Assembly (NCBI GenBank): GCA_027924585.1
Contig: BSBM01000059.1
Location: forward strand, 6,138,001-6,202,000
Direction: 5' to 3'
Length of the DNA stretch: 64,000 nt
Source of the DNA: Larix kaempferi
Lineage: Eukaryota > Streptophyta > Pinopsida > Pinales > Pinaceae
Shown: one piece after another, positions 35,901-46,438 of the stretch
Numbering within the stretch: the stretch's first letter is position 1
Layout of the letters: every line of letters begins with the position of its first letter
Translations under genes and position numbers: made by a program
The notes under the pieces: model-generated
Seen by the model: the letters and a program-made list of their open reading frames with translations, nothing else
Databases searched by the model: none
Told to the model about the DNA's origin: nothing

Positions 35901-37000
35901 GTGCATCTTGGCGGACAACAGGTCCAACAATGGCTGTGTAAAAAGCACCAAAGGGGCTATGATTCCACCAGAGGGGAAGAGGAAGGGGGCTTATGGGAAA
36001 CCCAATTCTATGCTGCCATGTGTCAACCTTAGAACTCACACCTAAATTCTGCCATGTGATAAGAATAAGCCAATTATCTCCTTCTTTGACTATTTATCCA
36101 ATCATTAAGGCACATGTGGGGTTACTGGGAAAAGTCACTTCTTGTAGTTATTGAAGCATGGGGCTGTGACAATTATGTCAGTTGTCAGTTGTCCTATTTC
36201 TTCTATGGTCAGAAGACATGTCAACTATCTTTTCACTCTTACCTCAAATCCTTGGAGTCAACACTCTTTGGAGGGCATTCCATTCCATTCTTATTCCCGG
36301 TCAGGCATGTTGTTACACTACGGAGAGTTTCCCATTGCTGTTCATGTCCATGACTAGACTGTATGCTAAACCCAGAAATCCGAATTAGAGGACAGAGCTG
36401 CGTTTTTCGGAAGGGAAATTCATTGGTTGTATGTGAGCAAGAGGTTGGGCAAGCTAGGAACCTTACCCATAGAGTTCTGCTGCTCGTAGGTGCTTGAGAA
36501 GTCACCAGCCAAGGCTGGGAGGGTTGAGTGAGACCCCTGAAGAGCTCTGTATGAGCATTTGACTAAGCACAGAGAGCAGAACGGGTTGTGGGATGAGAGA
36601 TAGAAGCCCATAGGTGTTTCTTTCGCCCTGGTGGACTCATAGCCCAGCTTGGGGGTGAACTTGGGAGCTGAAATAGTACAGGTTGGCCAGGTTCTATGGT
36701 TGGGTGGAAAAGCGCTCTTACACAGCCAATTGCTTGGATCTGCATTGGATAAAGATAAGTAATCGTATGCATTTGATTCTGATGCATTTTTATTTCATGC
36801 ATGTATGTTGTGATTGTGTAATTGAATGGTAGATGTGTGTGGAAAGGTTTTTAATTCCGCTGTGCATGTTTATTTATGTTCTGCACACATTTTATTTGTT
36901 GGAAAAACGTATTATGGACTTGGGGCAAAATTTGAAAGCCCAGGTTTGGCCAACGTCCCCTCCCGATGGTCGGATAGGGCAAGGGGGACGTTACATAAAC

Positions 37001-37950
37001 TCCATGAATTGTTCTTCAAGGTTGGTGGAATATGTGACCAACTGCATCAACCATTCCAAACCTAGTACCCCATTTCTTCGAGTGGTAGAGCATAGAGTCT
37101 TGTTTGTAGTTCTAGTTCTTGTATCTGAACTGAGACTTTATAACATCTTCCTACTTCCTTGAAATTTTGTCCATTAGTGACCGTAAGTGTGAGGTCACTG
37201 GTGGAGTACACAAAAAGGTTTAGTTGTTTAGCAACATTGATGTCTATACAATTATGAGTACTGCCAGAATATACAAGTATCATTATGCTTCTATTTTTTA
37301 TGATTCCTTTAAGCTTCAACATCTTGGGTTATGATTTCGCAGTCATGGTTGCAAGTGGAACTGTAGGCTTGCTTTGCCCTTATATTGGGACCTAGATCTT
37401 GTCAATCTTCTTGATATGGGTTGAATATACTTTCTAGGTGGTTCTTGTATTTGCTCCTTTCAATAAATAGACTTATAATTCATTTTTTAGACACATCATT
37501 TTCATTCATATTTGGTAGTGTGCATGAGATTGATGCTAGTGATACTTTTTCAATAGTTGTTATTTTGGTCTTAAATATATTGGGTTGACTCGTTCTACGC
37601 TGACCTTTTTCATCAATTGTGGTCGATGAGTTCGAAGTTACTGCTGGATTTTCGTAAGTTTCAAGTTCTATCGATAACTCAACTCAACTTTCAGTTGGTT
37701 GGTCAATCCCTCCTCTATGTTCATTAATTATTATTTACACCTTATCCTTGTTGGATTTTAACTCCCATAGATGTCTTGGAATCAATCTCTTATTGCATTT
37801 GAAGCAAATATTTCCATTCTTCATTAATTCTAGCCATTGTCTTCGGGAATCTTCAAATAGCTTGTCAAATTTGTCCACAATTTTGTCGATTTTTTCCCAA
37901 CTCTATCTTCAACTCCACATAATTGGCTTTATCTTATTAAAGATGGTCAT
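37001..37950 (-). pseudogene. Ty3/gypsy gag-protease remnant
   Basis: Minus-strand reading. Around 37900-37770 a degraded zinc-knuckle region reads DKLFEDSRRQWLELM then ICFKCNKRLIPRHL (C-x2-C and H retained, last C lost). 37322-37062 is the aspartic protease domain: LKGIIKNRS, then VYSGSTHNCIDINVAKQLNL, where the family has DSG with a catalytic Asp; here Asp is replaced by Tyr. After a one-base frameshift at about 37070 the text VLGLEWLMQL matches the conserved stretch downstream of the gypsy active site. The element is interrupted at 37000 by E5 and continues at 27959. It is inactive: catalytic residue lost, several stops. Confidence 0.8.
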
Positions 37951-40900
37951 CTTCTTGCACCCTGTCATAATAACTCTTTTTAGTAGTGGCTTCCTTGCGG
38001 GACCCACTTAATTTTCCTTTTTTTATTTTTTAAGTTTTTAGTTTATTCTTTTTTTAAATAACTTCACTTATAACCGAGACACTTTGAATTATAAAAGGCG
38101 AAAAAGATAAAATAATAGTTGAGGTGCGACATATCACAAAAAAGAGTGGTTGTACGAACGAATGGCAGCTGATAAGATGTTTGAACGGATCTGTGTCAAC
38201 AGAAGCACGCATTGCAGCTAGTGGTGGTGTCCTACAATAGCGATAGACTAATTTATGAATGAATTGTATGGATGCATGGGCATACAGCGAAAGCCACAAA
38301 CAACGGAAACAAGAATTAATTTGAGTGGTGGTTGTACAGAATCGTATGGATCTGTCACCGTTGTATGGATTAATTAATGCGACTGTTACAAGATTATTGT
38401 CCTTCGTAGTACAATGTACGGGCAGCTACAGTGGAATTAAAATCATACAAACATGGTACAAGTTGCAATTTGGTGGTTGTATCGGGGAGGAATCATACTA
38501 TCTACGGGTAGATAATTGGAGGATGACAGAATGTACTGTACAAGTGTACGAATAGAGCACAATTTCAATGAATCATACAAACACTAATTTGACGGCCGCA
38601 AGGACGGATGTATGGAATTATTGGTTTTTAGATTTGGCAGCTTTAGGTATTAACTCACAAAATTTGGCCAAATAAATGACTCTAATACCAAATGTAATAG
38701 ACAGTTCCTATTATTATAGAATGACAAAGGAATTCTACAATATATATATAAAATATTGAAAATAAATGATTGATATTAATTGATAAGATGACCAAATGAG
38801 GGAGCAGACGGATCAAAACCACCCTGATTCAACCTTCACGTATGAACCGATTCGAGCAATCGAGATTAGACTATGGTTCGGGCACACCAAAGTATAAAAG
38901 GATGTGGAATTGGAGGAGATTCCTCCATTGATAAAAGAAGGGAAGTTAAGCAAGAGAAGATTTATTTTGATTATTTATTGTTGTGGAAAAGTCTTGAGAA
39001 CAATAGCATGCGGAAAAAATTGAGTGTAAGTTGTTTCTACAAAAAAGCAAGACAAGAAAATGCTAGCCATGGGAATTCAATTTGGTCAATAGAGTAAAAA
39101 GGCCTATGAAGGGTGGTGAGGTACACAAATAGGTTGAAATCTTTACAACTCGGGGAAGGGCCGAAGTCCTCATGTTTCAACATAAGTTTTATTGCACTGT
39201 CGAGATGTAGAAAATGTGTTTTTATTGAACAAACACATATTTTGTGTCAATGGTAGAAGAGTTCAAATTTTTCAACATCATTGACTCTAATTCAATTAAC
39301 AAGTGTCAACAAATAATCAAATCAATTAATAGAATGGCAAATCAAAATCAACCATGTTCGATACAAATCTTACAATCAAAGAGAAGTGTGTGGTGCATAA
39401 ATAAGACAACAAAATGGGGAGTTGTGAACCTCACTCTATCATTGATTGGTTAAGTTACTTAAGTCAAGTTGCAAATAGTTTCTACAACTTACTTGGTCTG
39501 GATAAGATGGTTATGTTTTGGTACAACCAATTGTGATTGATATGGAACCATTAAAGGACCATTTTAGAATAGATAATTTCTACTGCTCTACATCTTGCCT
39601 TGATCCTCCTAGCCTCGATAACCATTGATGTAGCTCTCCAATAAAAATGGCGATAAGGATATCTTCATTCACTCCCAAAGGGCACATAGGAACGGTGTTT
39701 TCACTCAATCGAGTATCTGTAAACTAAAATCTAATGAGGACAAAGTAATACAAAGTCTTGCTTTCCATCAAGTAAAAATGTGCATTGAATGAAGACAATG
39801 CAAAAAACAATGTGTCCTCGAACCACAACAATCTAGATCCAACAATGCATGCATGTAGCACCATTCTCAACAAGGAAGTTACTTCAAAGATAGTGCACTT
39901 GATCCTTCACTCTCTCATCCACAAGTCCTTGAGCCATCAAACATACACAATCTACCTAGTATCTTGAATGACAACAAATATTGTCCAATGTTCCATGGAA
40001 ACACGTCCCACAAGGTCGAGGGCATGCTTCCCACACACCTCGAAACAAGGGGACTTCTAGCGGATGGCATATCAAGAATATCAAGAGGAACGAAACCAAT
40101 CTCTCTCTTAGTTGGATGGATATCATAAGGAGGAGAGATTTAGTGAGCCTCCTAGTTGATAGAACTTTACACTGGGTGGCATTGTCTCTAGCAAGAGATT
40201 CCACAATTCAATGAGGGATACTGACCCTAATGAAGGTGTCTTTGTCTTTATTCTCAAGGAACACGAGACAAAGATGTCTATTATCTCTAACCAAAATATA
40301 ATTACAAATTCAAAAGAGAGACAATTCAATACTAGGCCTCGAAATACGAGAAAATCATATTGCAAAAGTTATATATAACAATAAAAAATGTAAGAAAATA
40401 TAATATTTTTTTTTTTTAAAAGCTACTTACATTAAGAAAGAACAAGGACAATATAATGTGCAAACGAGTGTGCCTACTTGCCTACCTAAAGGCCAAAACG
40501 AAGGCCTTCAAGTCAAAGCATGCCTCGATAAAACATCCACATGCATCTGTCACAAACAGGGTTCAAAGATGATGCTTGCGTACATTGAGGCAAGAGATGC
40601 CATTCAGCATGTAGATTTAGAGATGCATATCTAGAGGTTCATTAGAAGTAATTAGAGAAGCATATTCTTCAATAGGATCCACTTATAAGTGGCCATGCTA
40701 GGTGATGACAATTCCTTTCGACCTTAAGAAGTTTCGCAATTGTATGCTATTAGTGGTAGTGTTCTCTCTTGTTTCTTTTAAAGAGGTTAACGTCATAGTT
40801 CAGAAGAATATAGACTTTAAAAGACATTTATATCATTTTTATTTTGAAAGCCGCCATCCATCATCTGTAGTCACTACCACTTCTTGAAAAATTAAATTAC

Positions 40901-41185
40901 ATGTGCCTATGTACATTGAAATTTGAATGCCATCTTGGTTAGAATAACGTGAAGCAATATATTATCATGTCTTGTAAACATTAAGCAAGATAAAAGAAAT
41001 CATTATGAATCACATAATTGAGCTTTAAATCAGTCCATAACAATTAAATGTGTATAACTTTACCCTTCCTCCAATAAAACAAAAGAAAATAAAAAAATCT
41101 AGAAAAAACACAAAGGAAATGACAAAACAAGAATGATAGAAATTGTCATGTCATCTTTTCATATCTACTTTAGTCAAATGATTAC
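37951..41185. other. spacer, no recognised gene
   Basis: About 3.2 kb. Short frames (for example 38873-39097, 39785-39967, 39981-40214 and antisense 39956-40365) show no family resemblance. The stretch 38,100-38,600 is unusually rich in GTATGG/CATACA words. 40,400 has a T/A homopolymer run. No terminal repeats were recognised. Confidence 0.45.
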
Positions 41186-41576
41186 CTTTAGCTCCTTCAA
41201 TCAAAAACAGTTTAAACATATTTTGCTAAGAATTCGTTTAAGCTCCTCCACATGAGAAGGATGATAAATTGGTGTTGGAAGTCTAATGTGTCCAAAATGA
41301 CCTGCAAAACAGTTTCAACTTCTAGAAATAGTAAATCACGCTGCATTTAGAGTGAAGGTTTTCTGCCAATTAATATAATCATGAACATATTGTGATAGAA
41401 TGATCAAATGATTGAGAATTTTGCAACCATACTGCATAGTACATACCATCACATTCATCGGGCTTCTCAGTTCCACATGTTTCACATTTACCAGACTTAA
41501 CCGGGAGTCCCAGTCGAGCATTCACAAGCTCAGTTGGATGTTGAATAGAAGACATTCCATAGACTGACACCTTACT
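41186..41576 (-). pseudogene. NRPE1: RNA polymerase V largest subunit-like (NRPE1-type), two exons with a stop
   Basis: Two minus-strand exons of the N-terminal zinc-binding clamp of a plant-specific largest subunit. Exon 41576-41447 follows a TTTGCAG acceptor, encodes SSIQHPTELVNARLGLPVKS then GKCETCGTEKPDECDG, and ends at a perfect GTATGT donor in phase 1. Exon 41301-41186 follows TTTTGCAG, encodes GHFGHIRLPTPIYHPSHVEE and KRILSKICLNC, then a TGA at 41203-41201 before LKELK and a GTAATC donor. The C-x2-C pair and GHFG are the conserved clamp zinc site. The text is closer to NRPE1 than to NRPD1 (GKCE-CG, YHPSHV). No further exons were found on either side, so this is a fragment. NRPE1 is the catalytic subunit of Pol V in RNA-directed DNA methylation. 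The TGA could be a CGA deamination. Confidence 0.87.
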
Positions 41577-43400
41577 CTGCAAATACCAAAATAAAAGTGG
41601 GACTTAAATATGTGCAGTGAGTAAAGATTGGTTAAGGTATAAAATTCCAGAATAATGTTGTAAAGCCACATTTCTTAACTATAATTACATATATATAACA
41701 ATTTCTGATAAATTACGCACTATGCTTGATCAATTCACTTAAATCTCCCCATAAATTTTCTTCTTGTAAATATCTAACAACCATTATAGAAAGTGAAAGC
41801 GCTATCCGAGAGGATAAATTTCTTATAACAACCTGTCACTTGCAAACATAAGTTCTCCATGGCAATCACAAACAAAAAAGAGGAGCACCACATGGATATT
41901 TAACAAGTTTTTTCACCTAAAACATCAACAGTCTTTAAAAGAAAAGATTGAAAACAACCAAGATTGTTTTCTTGAGTAAACCATGGAAAGAGCAGCAGCA
42001 GCAGCAATCATCTTTGGCAGTAGCCACCCCACAAGATCTTAAAAGAATGAAATTTAGCAAATTATATAAAAGCTTTCATTAACAAATCATTTGAGTTATG
42101 TAAGGGGGTTGCTTTCAGCAGCAGATCATCTTTGGCAGTGGCCACCCAAAAAGATCTTAAAAGAATGAACTTTAGCAAATTCAAATCATTTGAATTATGT
42201 AAGGGGGCTGCTTTAATAAATGACTTACTTCGTGAACTATAAAAATATAAAGTATCCTATTCTCGTCCACTTACAGTATCGTATTGTCGTCCACTTCAAC
42301 CAATTTGGCTTGTCGGAAATGTGTTAAATCACTTTTATGACAAAGGGAAACCAACTCCAAGAGGTCAAACACCTTCCCTCACACACACACAAGGCATTAT
42401 TCCTGTTTACGTGGTGGCACCCCATCCCAAAAGATCTTAGGAGAACTAATTTTAGCAACTTCTATAAAATTCCTCGTTACCAAATCATTTGAGTTATGTA
42501 AGGGGTCTACTTTAAAATGACTTGCTTTATGGAATATAAAAGGATAATGTGTTCTATTATCATCCACCGTGTTCTATTATCATCCACTTAAACTAATTTG
42601 GCTTGTGGAACATGTTTTAGATTGGAACTAACTCCAAGCGGTTAAACACTGTCCCTCACACACAAACACACACACTCTAAACCCATCAGGGTTAGAACTG
42701 AGTTGTCTGCATGACAATGCCCCATCCCAACTACTAAGCCACAATGTGACTGAGGACATCATTATGAAGTCTTGACTTTAAAGACTTTAAATTAGTTGAA
42801 AGGACAATTGTCATCCGTGTCTGTCATAAATCTAATCTATCTGATCCACTACGCCATTTTTGTAAGAATTAGTTAATATAAGCCCAAGAGTTGGCTCGAT
42901 CGACTAAACTACCCAAGGCATCTTGTTGACAAGAAGCCCATAGGTCGTAGGCTCAAATTTGTTAAGTCCCTCAAGTTTACCAACTATTATTGTGGTTGGT
43001 GGTTGAGCCGCCCTCCATCTGCAAATTCTAGGAAAGAGGTGGGGGAAAATCTTGTGAGGTTTTCCTCTAAACAAAAATATGTAAAAATTAAAAATTAAGA
43101 AAAAAAGTTATTTGATTTAGAATATAATCAAGTATTGATTGTTTTCATCACGTTGCCCTACTACTCAATGTATTTTCAAACATTCATATCAAATGAATTT
43201 TTAAGGAAATTGGTACACATCTTCCAATTTCAAAATTGTTCTGAACACACATCTAAACTTTCCAATTACACAATCATCAACTTCTTAATAGCTAATTTGG
43301 AAACTAGAAGTTCAACTATCAACAAAGTTCAAGTTGGTTTTTTTTTGTTTTAACTTTTTAATGTTTTTAAGTTTTGTATTAATTTTTAAAAAATTTGGGC
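41577..43400. other. spacer with degenerate tandem repeats
   Basis: No gene. A unit of about 100-120 bp containing GGCAGTAGCCACCCCACAAG, AAAAGAATGAA-TTTAGCAAA and CAAATCATTTGAGTTATGTA occurs three times, from about 42013, 42133 and 42410, with substantial divergence. (AGC)n lies at 41993-42007 and (CA)n tracts near 42380 and 42655. Confidence 0.6.
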
Positions 43401-43482
43401 TTTTGGCAGGCTCGTGTAGGCTGCCATCACAACCTACAGGCCTGTAGGCTCCCTTGTGGCTGCCTACACAAGCCTGCCAAAA
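43401..43482. repeat. nested palindrome upstream of the hAT transposase
   Basis: Arms 43401-43426 and 43457-43478/82 are inverted repeats of 26 bp with two mismatches (TTTTGGCAGGCT...GCCA against TGGC...AGCCTGCCAAAA). Centred between them is a perfect 16-bp palindrome CCTACAGGCCTGTAGG (43433-43448). The word GTAGGC recurs in both orientations. It lies about 70 bp before the transposase ATG and may be a subterminal transposase-binding region; that role is inference. Confidence 0.9.
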
Positions 43483-44875
43483 ATGAGTTAAATTTAATTT
43501 ATTTTTTTTTAAATCATTTTAATTTATTCCTTTTCCACTATCAGATCCATGGCACCTAAGGGCAGACCTAGAAGGCCTCTTGATAAAGCATGGTATCATT
43601 GTGTCCAGGTGGTCCCAGTGCAAGACAATCAAGTAAAGTGCAACTACTGTCCAACAACTATGTATGGGGGCATAAACAGCTTAAAACACCACCTAGCTCG
43701 AGTTGTGTGCAAGGATGTTGTAGCTTGTGATGGCTGCACTGAAGAAGTCACAGTGGAAATGCACATTCCTTTGGTAGGAATCAAAGAACAAAATGCCAAG
43801 AGATCTAGGTTGAGGTTTGAAACAGCAGGGAGGGGTAGATCTCCAATGGGACCTCCATGCAGTTGCTCATCAATTTTTGCACCAAGTCCATCTATCACCT
43901 CTCCTTTCTTCCTTCCTCGTACTACCTTGGGATCTCGACCAACCTTGGACAGCTTTAATGAAAGGAAAAGGAAGGAGGCAGATATGGTAGTTAGGAGGTT
44001 CTGGTACCATAACAGCCTCTCATTCAACATTGCAAGGTCTCCTTTTTATCAACCCATGGTAGATGTTATTGCTAGTGCTAGCTCTGGATACAAAGGCCCC
44101 TCTTATAGTGCACTTAGGGGGAAGATCTAGATGAGGAGTTGCAGTTTGTCAAGGCACAGTTCGAGAGCATTAAAAGCTCATGGGAGTTTACAGGTTGCAC
44201 AATCTTTCCATATGGGTGGACAGATCAGAGGACTAGAACAATCATAAATTTTCTTGTGGCTTTCCCTAAAGGAACAATGTCCCTGAAATCTGTTGATGCA
44301 TCTTCACATGTGAAAGATGCAAATCTGATATTTACATTGTTAGCAAAGGTTGTGGAAGAAGTAGGGGCCAAACATGTTGTCCAAGTAATCACAAACAACG
44401 CTGCAAATTATGTGGCAGCAGGTAAATTGCTTTGTGCAAAATACCCTACTATTTTTTGGATCCCTTGTGCTGCCCACTATATAGATTTGATTTTGGAGGA
44501 CATCGGGAAGTTGGAGTGGGTGCAAGATGTGGTTCATGAGTGCAAACAAATAACCAAGTACATTTATAACCATGATTGGGTGTTGAGCCTTATGAGAGAA
44601 TACACAGAAGGCTATGTAGCATGGGTACTCGTACCCGAGGGTAGGGTACGCGTACACGTACCAGGTACTTGGGTACGCGTAAGGTACGTCTCCTGTCTTA
44701 ACCTGTCGTACCCCATATTAGCTCCTCATAACAGAGATGCCATTATAAAAAAAGGGGTACATATAGGCTAAATGGTGCGGCACTGGGAAAATATAATGAC
44801 CCCCAACCAAATCTAAACTAAATTTTTGCTAACTGCGTATGGAGTCTGGCTGAGGACTTATTGTTGATTTTTAGT

Positions 44876-45334
44876 GCAGCTGCGAGACCCATTCTCAGAG
44901 AGAATGGTACCCTAGTCATTTGACTAGGGTTCCTGGTCAAGTTAACCAGGCAGAGTATGAGTAAGACCCTAGAAGGTACCCTAGGGCCCCCAGCTGTCTC
45001 CTGGGGTTCTTGGTCTAGGACCAAGCAGATTGATGCCATGGCAAAGTCCCTAGCATGTGGCTAGGGCCCCTATTTGTCTCTAGGGTTTTCTGGTCTAGAA
45101 CCAGACGGTTTCTTGGTCATGATGACCAAGCAGATCCTGCAGGTTGAGACAGAGACTTCCTAGGTCCTGCAGATGGTTTATCAATATTCAGCCTAGGACT
45201 GAATGTTCAGCTTGAGGCTGAGGACCATTCTCTGGGAGGATGGAGATCCTGGTCATAGACCAGATGGTTGATCAACATGTCCCAGTCTAGGACTGAGGTT
45301 CAGCCTTGAGCTGAAAGCCATTCATTGAGAATGG
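44876..45334. repeat. cluster of about 20 short hairpins
   Basis: A nearly continuous series of short inverted repeats. Examples (positions, stem): 44889-44907 CCATTCTC/GAGAATGG; 44909-44930 ACCCTAGTCA/TGACTAGGGT; 44932-44950 CCTGGT/ACCAGG; 45009-45025 CTTGGTC/GACCAAG; 45034-45043 TGCCATGGCA; 45048-45066 CCCTAGC/GCTAGGG; 45089-45105 TCTGGT/ACCAGA; 45112-45130 CTTGGTCAT/ATGACCAAG; 45186-45204 ATTCAG/CTGAAT; 45249-45263 CTGGTC/GACCAG; 45267-45276 GTTGATCAAC; 45283-45295 CAGTC/GACTG; 45299-45315 TTCAGC/GCTGAA; 45318-45334 CCATTC/GAATGG. Loops are 0-7 bases. The same stem words recur, so it may be a decayed tandem array of hairpin units. It is non-coding. Confidence 0.9.
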
Positions 45335-46201
45335 AAGATATTGTTGTCCCCTCTCCTAATCGGTTATTGCTAGGTTGCTTCTCAAGGGACTGGCCACCCC
45401 TTGGCGATGTCTCTAGTACCTAACCCTTAGGAGCAGCGTTAAGGACAAAAGGATTGCACCATCCGTTTAGATCTTCTCCCTTATACAGTGATGACAAAAA
45501 TATATAAACTATGTATCTTAAGAGAGAGAAAAGTTTTTGGTCTTGATGGTCCTATTTGATTGCATGCCCACCTTGGTCTTGTGGTTGTTGACTCATGGTC
45601 ATTTTCTTACTTGGTCCTAGCACTCTCACTCATGTGCTCACTTGACCCTGATGATTCCTACTTTATGGAGTTTATTAAAGACCATTAGATCATGTATTAT
45701 TTTAGGGCCTTGTCCCACTTATGTTTTTGGTCCTTTTACTTTATGTTGGACTTTTGGTTTTTCACTTTATGATAAATTTATTAAATATTCATTTTAGTCT
45801 TATTAATAAAATCTTTATGATTTTATTAATAAAGACTTTATGAGTTTATTAATAAAGTTTTTATTTTATTTTATTTTAAAGTCTTACTTTTATTTATTTA
45901 AAATCCCTTGGACCATTGGTCCCTACTTTTATTTTATTTATTATTTATTTATTCCTTATTTTTTAATCCTAAGTTTTATTATTATTTTATTCCTAAGATT
46001 TCTAAATCTAAAACTATATATAAAAAAAAAACTTAACTCTAAAGATCGTGAGCTTAATCATGAAGTCTCTCTTCTACTCGCATCATTTGTGTTGAGTGTT
46101 TGTGTCATGGTTTATCTCAGCATTCAGCAATTGTTATTTCGGTCTGCCTTCACGGCTTTATCCTCACGAATCTGCCTTCACGTTTTTACTCTCTCGGGTT
46201 T

Positions 46202-46438
46202 TCTTCACGGCTTTATTTTTCACGGTATTTTTATCTCGGCTGTAACTTGTAAAGTCTGCTCCCATTCAGACTCTCGACTGTCTTCACGGCTTTATTTTTC
46301 ACGATATTTTTATCTCGGCTGTAACTTGTAAAGTCTGCTCCCATTCAGACTCTCGACTGTCTTCACGGCTTTATTTTTCACGGTATTTTTATCTCGGCTG
46401 TAACTTGTAAAGTCTGCTCCCATTCAGACTCTTGACTG
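46202..46438. repeat. 79-bp tandem repeat, three copies
   Basis: Units start TCTTCACGGCTTTATTTTTC at 46202, 46281 and 46360, nearly identical. A fourth copy begins at 46439 and diverges after about 13 bases. Surrounding DNA (46050-46800) consists of degenerate CACGGCTGT / GGCTGTAGCAT words, so the array is a young expansion in an older low-complexity region. Confidence 0.95.

Larger units (their letters stand above)
28164..35920 (-). mobile_element. E4: family-E solo LTR (about 4.2 kb), split by E2
   Basis: Minus orientation: the right end at 35920 reads on the minus strand TGTTGTCCGCCAAGATGCAC, as E1 and E2 begin. The left end at 28164 (TGTTACCAACTTG) is the complement of their GGTAACA tail. 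The 5-bp duplication GGTCC is at 28159-28163 and 35921-35925. Without E2 and its duplication the length is 4232 bp. The region matching E1 is collinear: a conserved block with TTCCCCATTTGGGGAAGA near 34410, and the run CCGGAAACGGTTGG near 35080. It is longer than E1 because of extra sequence including 32.6-32.9 kb and 33.0-34.2 kb. No coding function is seen. Confidence 0.88.
27965..36995. mobile_element. E5: solo LTR (about 1.27 kb) split by E4
   Basis: It starts TGTAATATCCCG and ends GGGACGTTACA (TGTAA...TTACA inverted tips), with the 5-bp target duplication TAAAC at 27960-27964 and 36996-37000. Removing the nested E4 and its duplication leaves 1269 bp (27965-28163 and 35926-36995). No internal coding region is present, so I read it as a solo LTR. 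It sits inside a Ty3/gypsy remnant. Several overlapping short frames around 35.8-37.0 kb are incidental. Strand is undetermined. Confidence 0.88.

Noticed and set aside
36114-36505. Several overlapping frames on both strands
   Set aside because: They lie inside the E5 LTR and none resembles a protein.
37748-38011. 87-residue plus-strand frame
   Set aside because: Antisense to the gypsy gag/zinc-knuckle remnant.
42379-42675. CA-rich tracts as a regulatory element
   Set aside because: Ordinary microsatellites in a degenerate tandem repeat region.
45840-46331. 163-residue plus-strand frame
   Set aside because: Low-complexity Phe/Tyr/Ile/Leu text from AT-rich DNA running into the 79-bp array; no codon-like structure.
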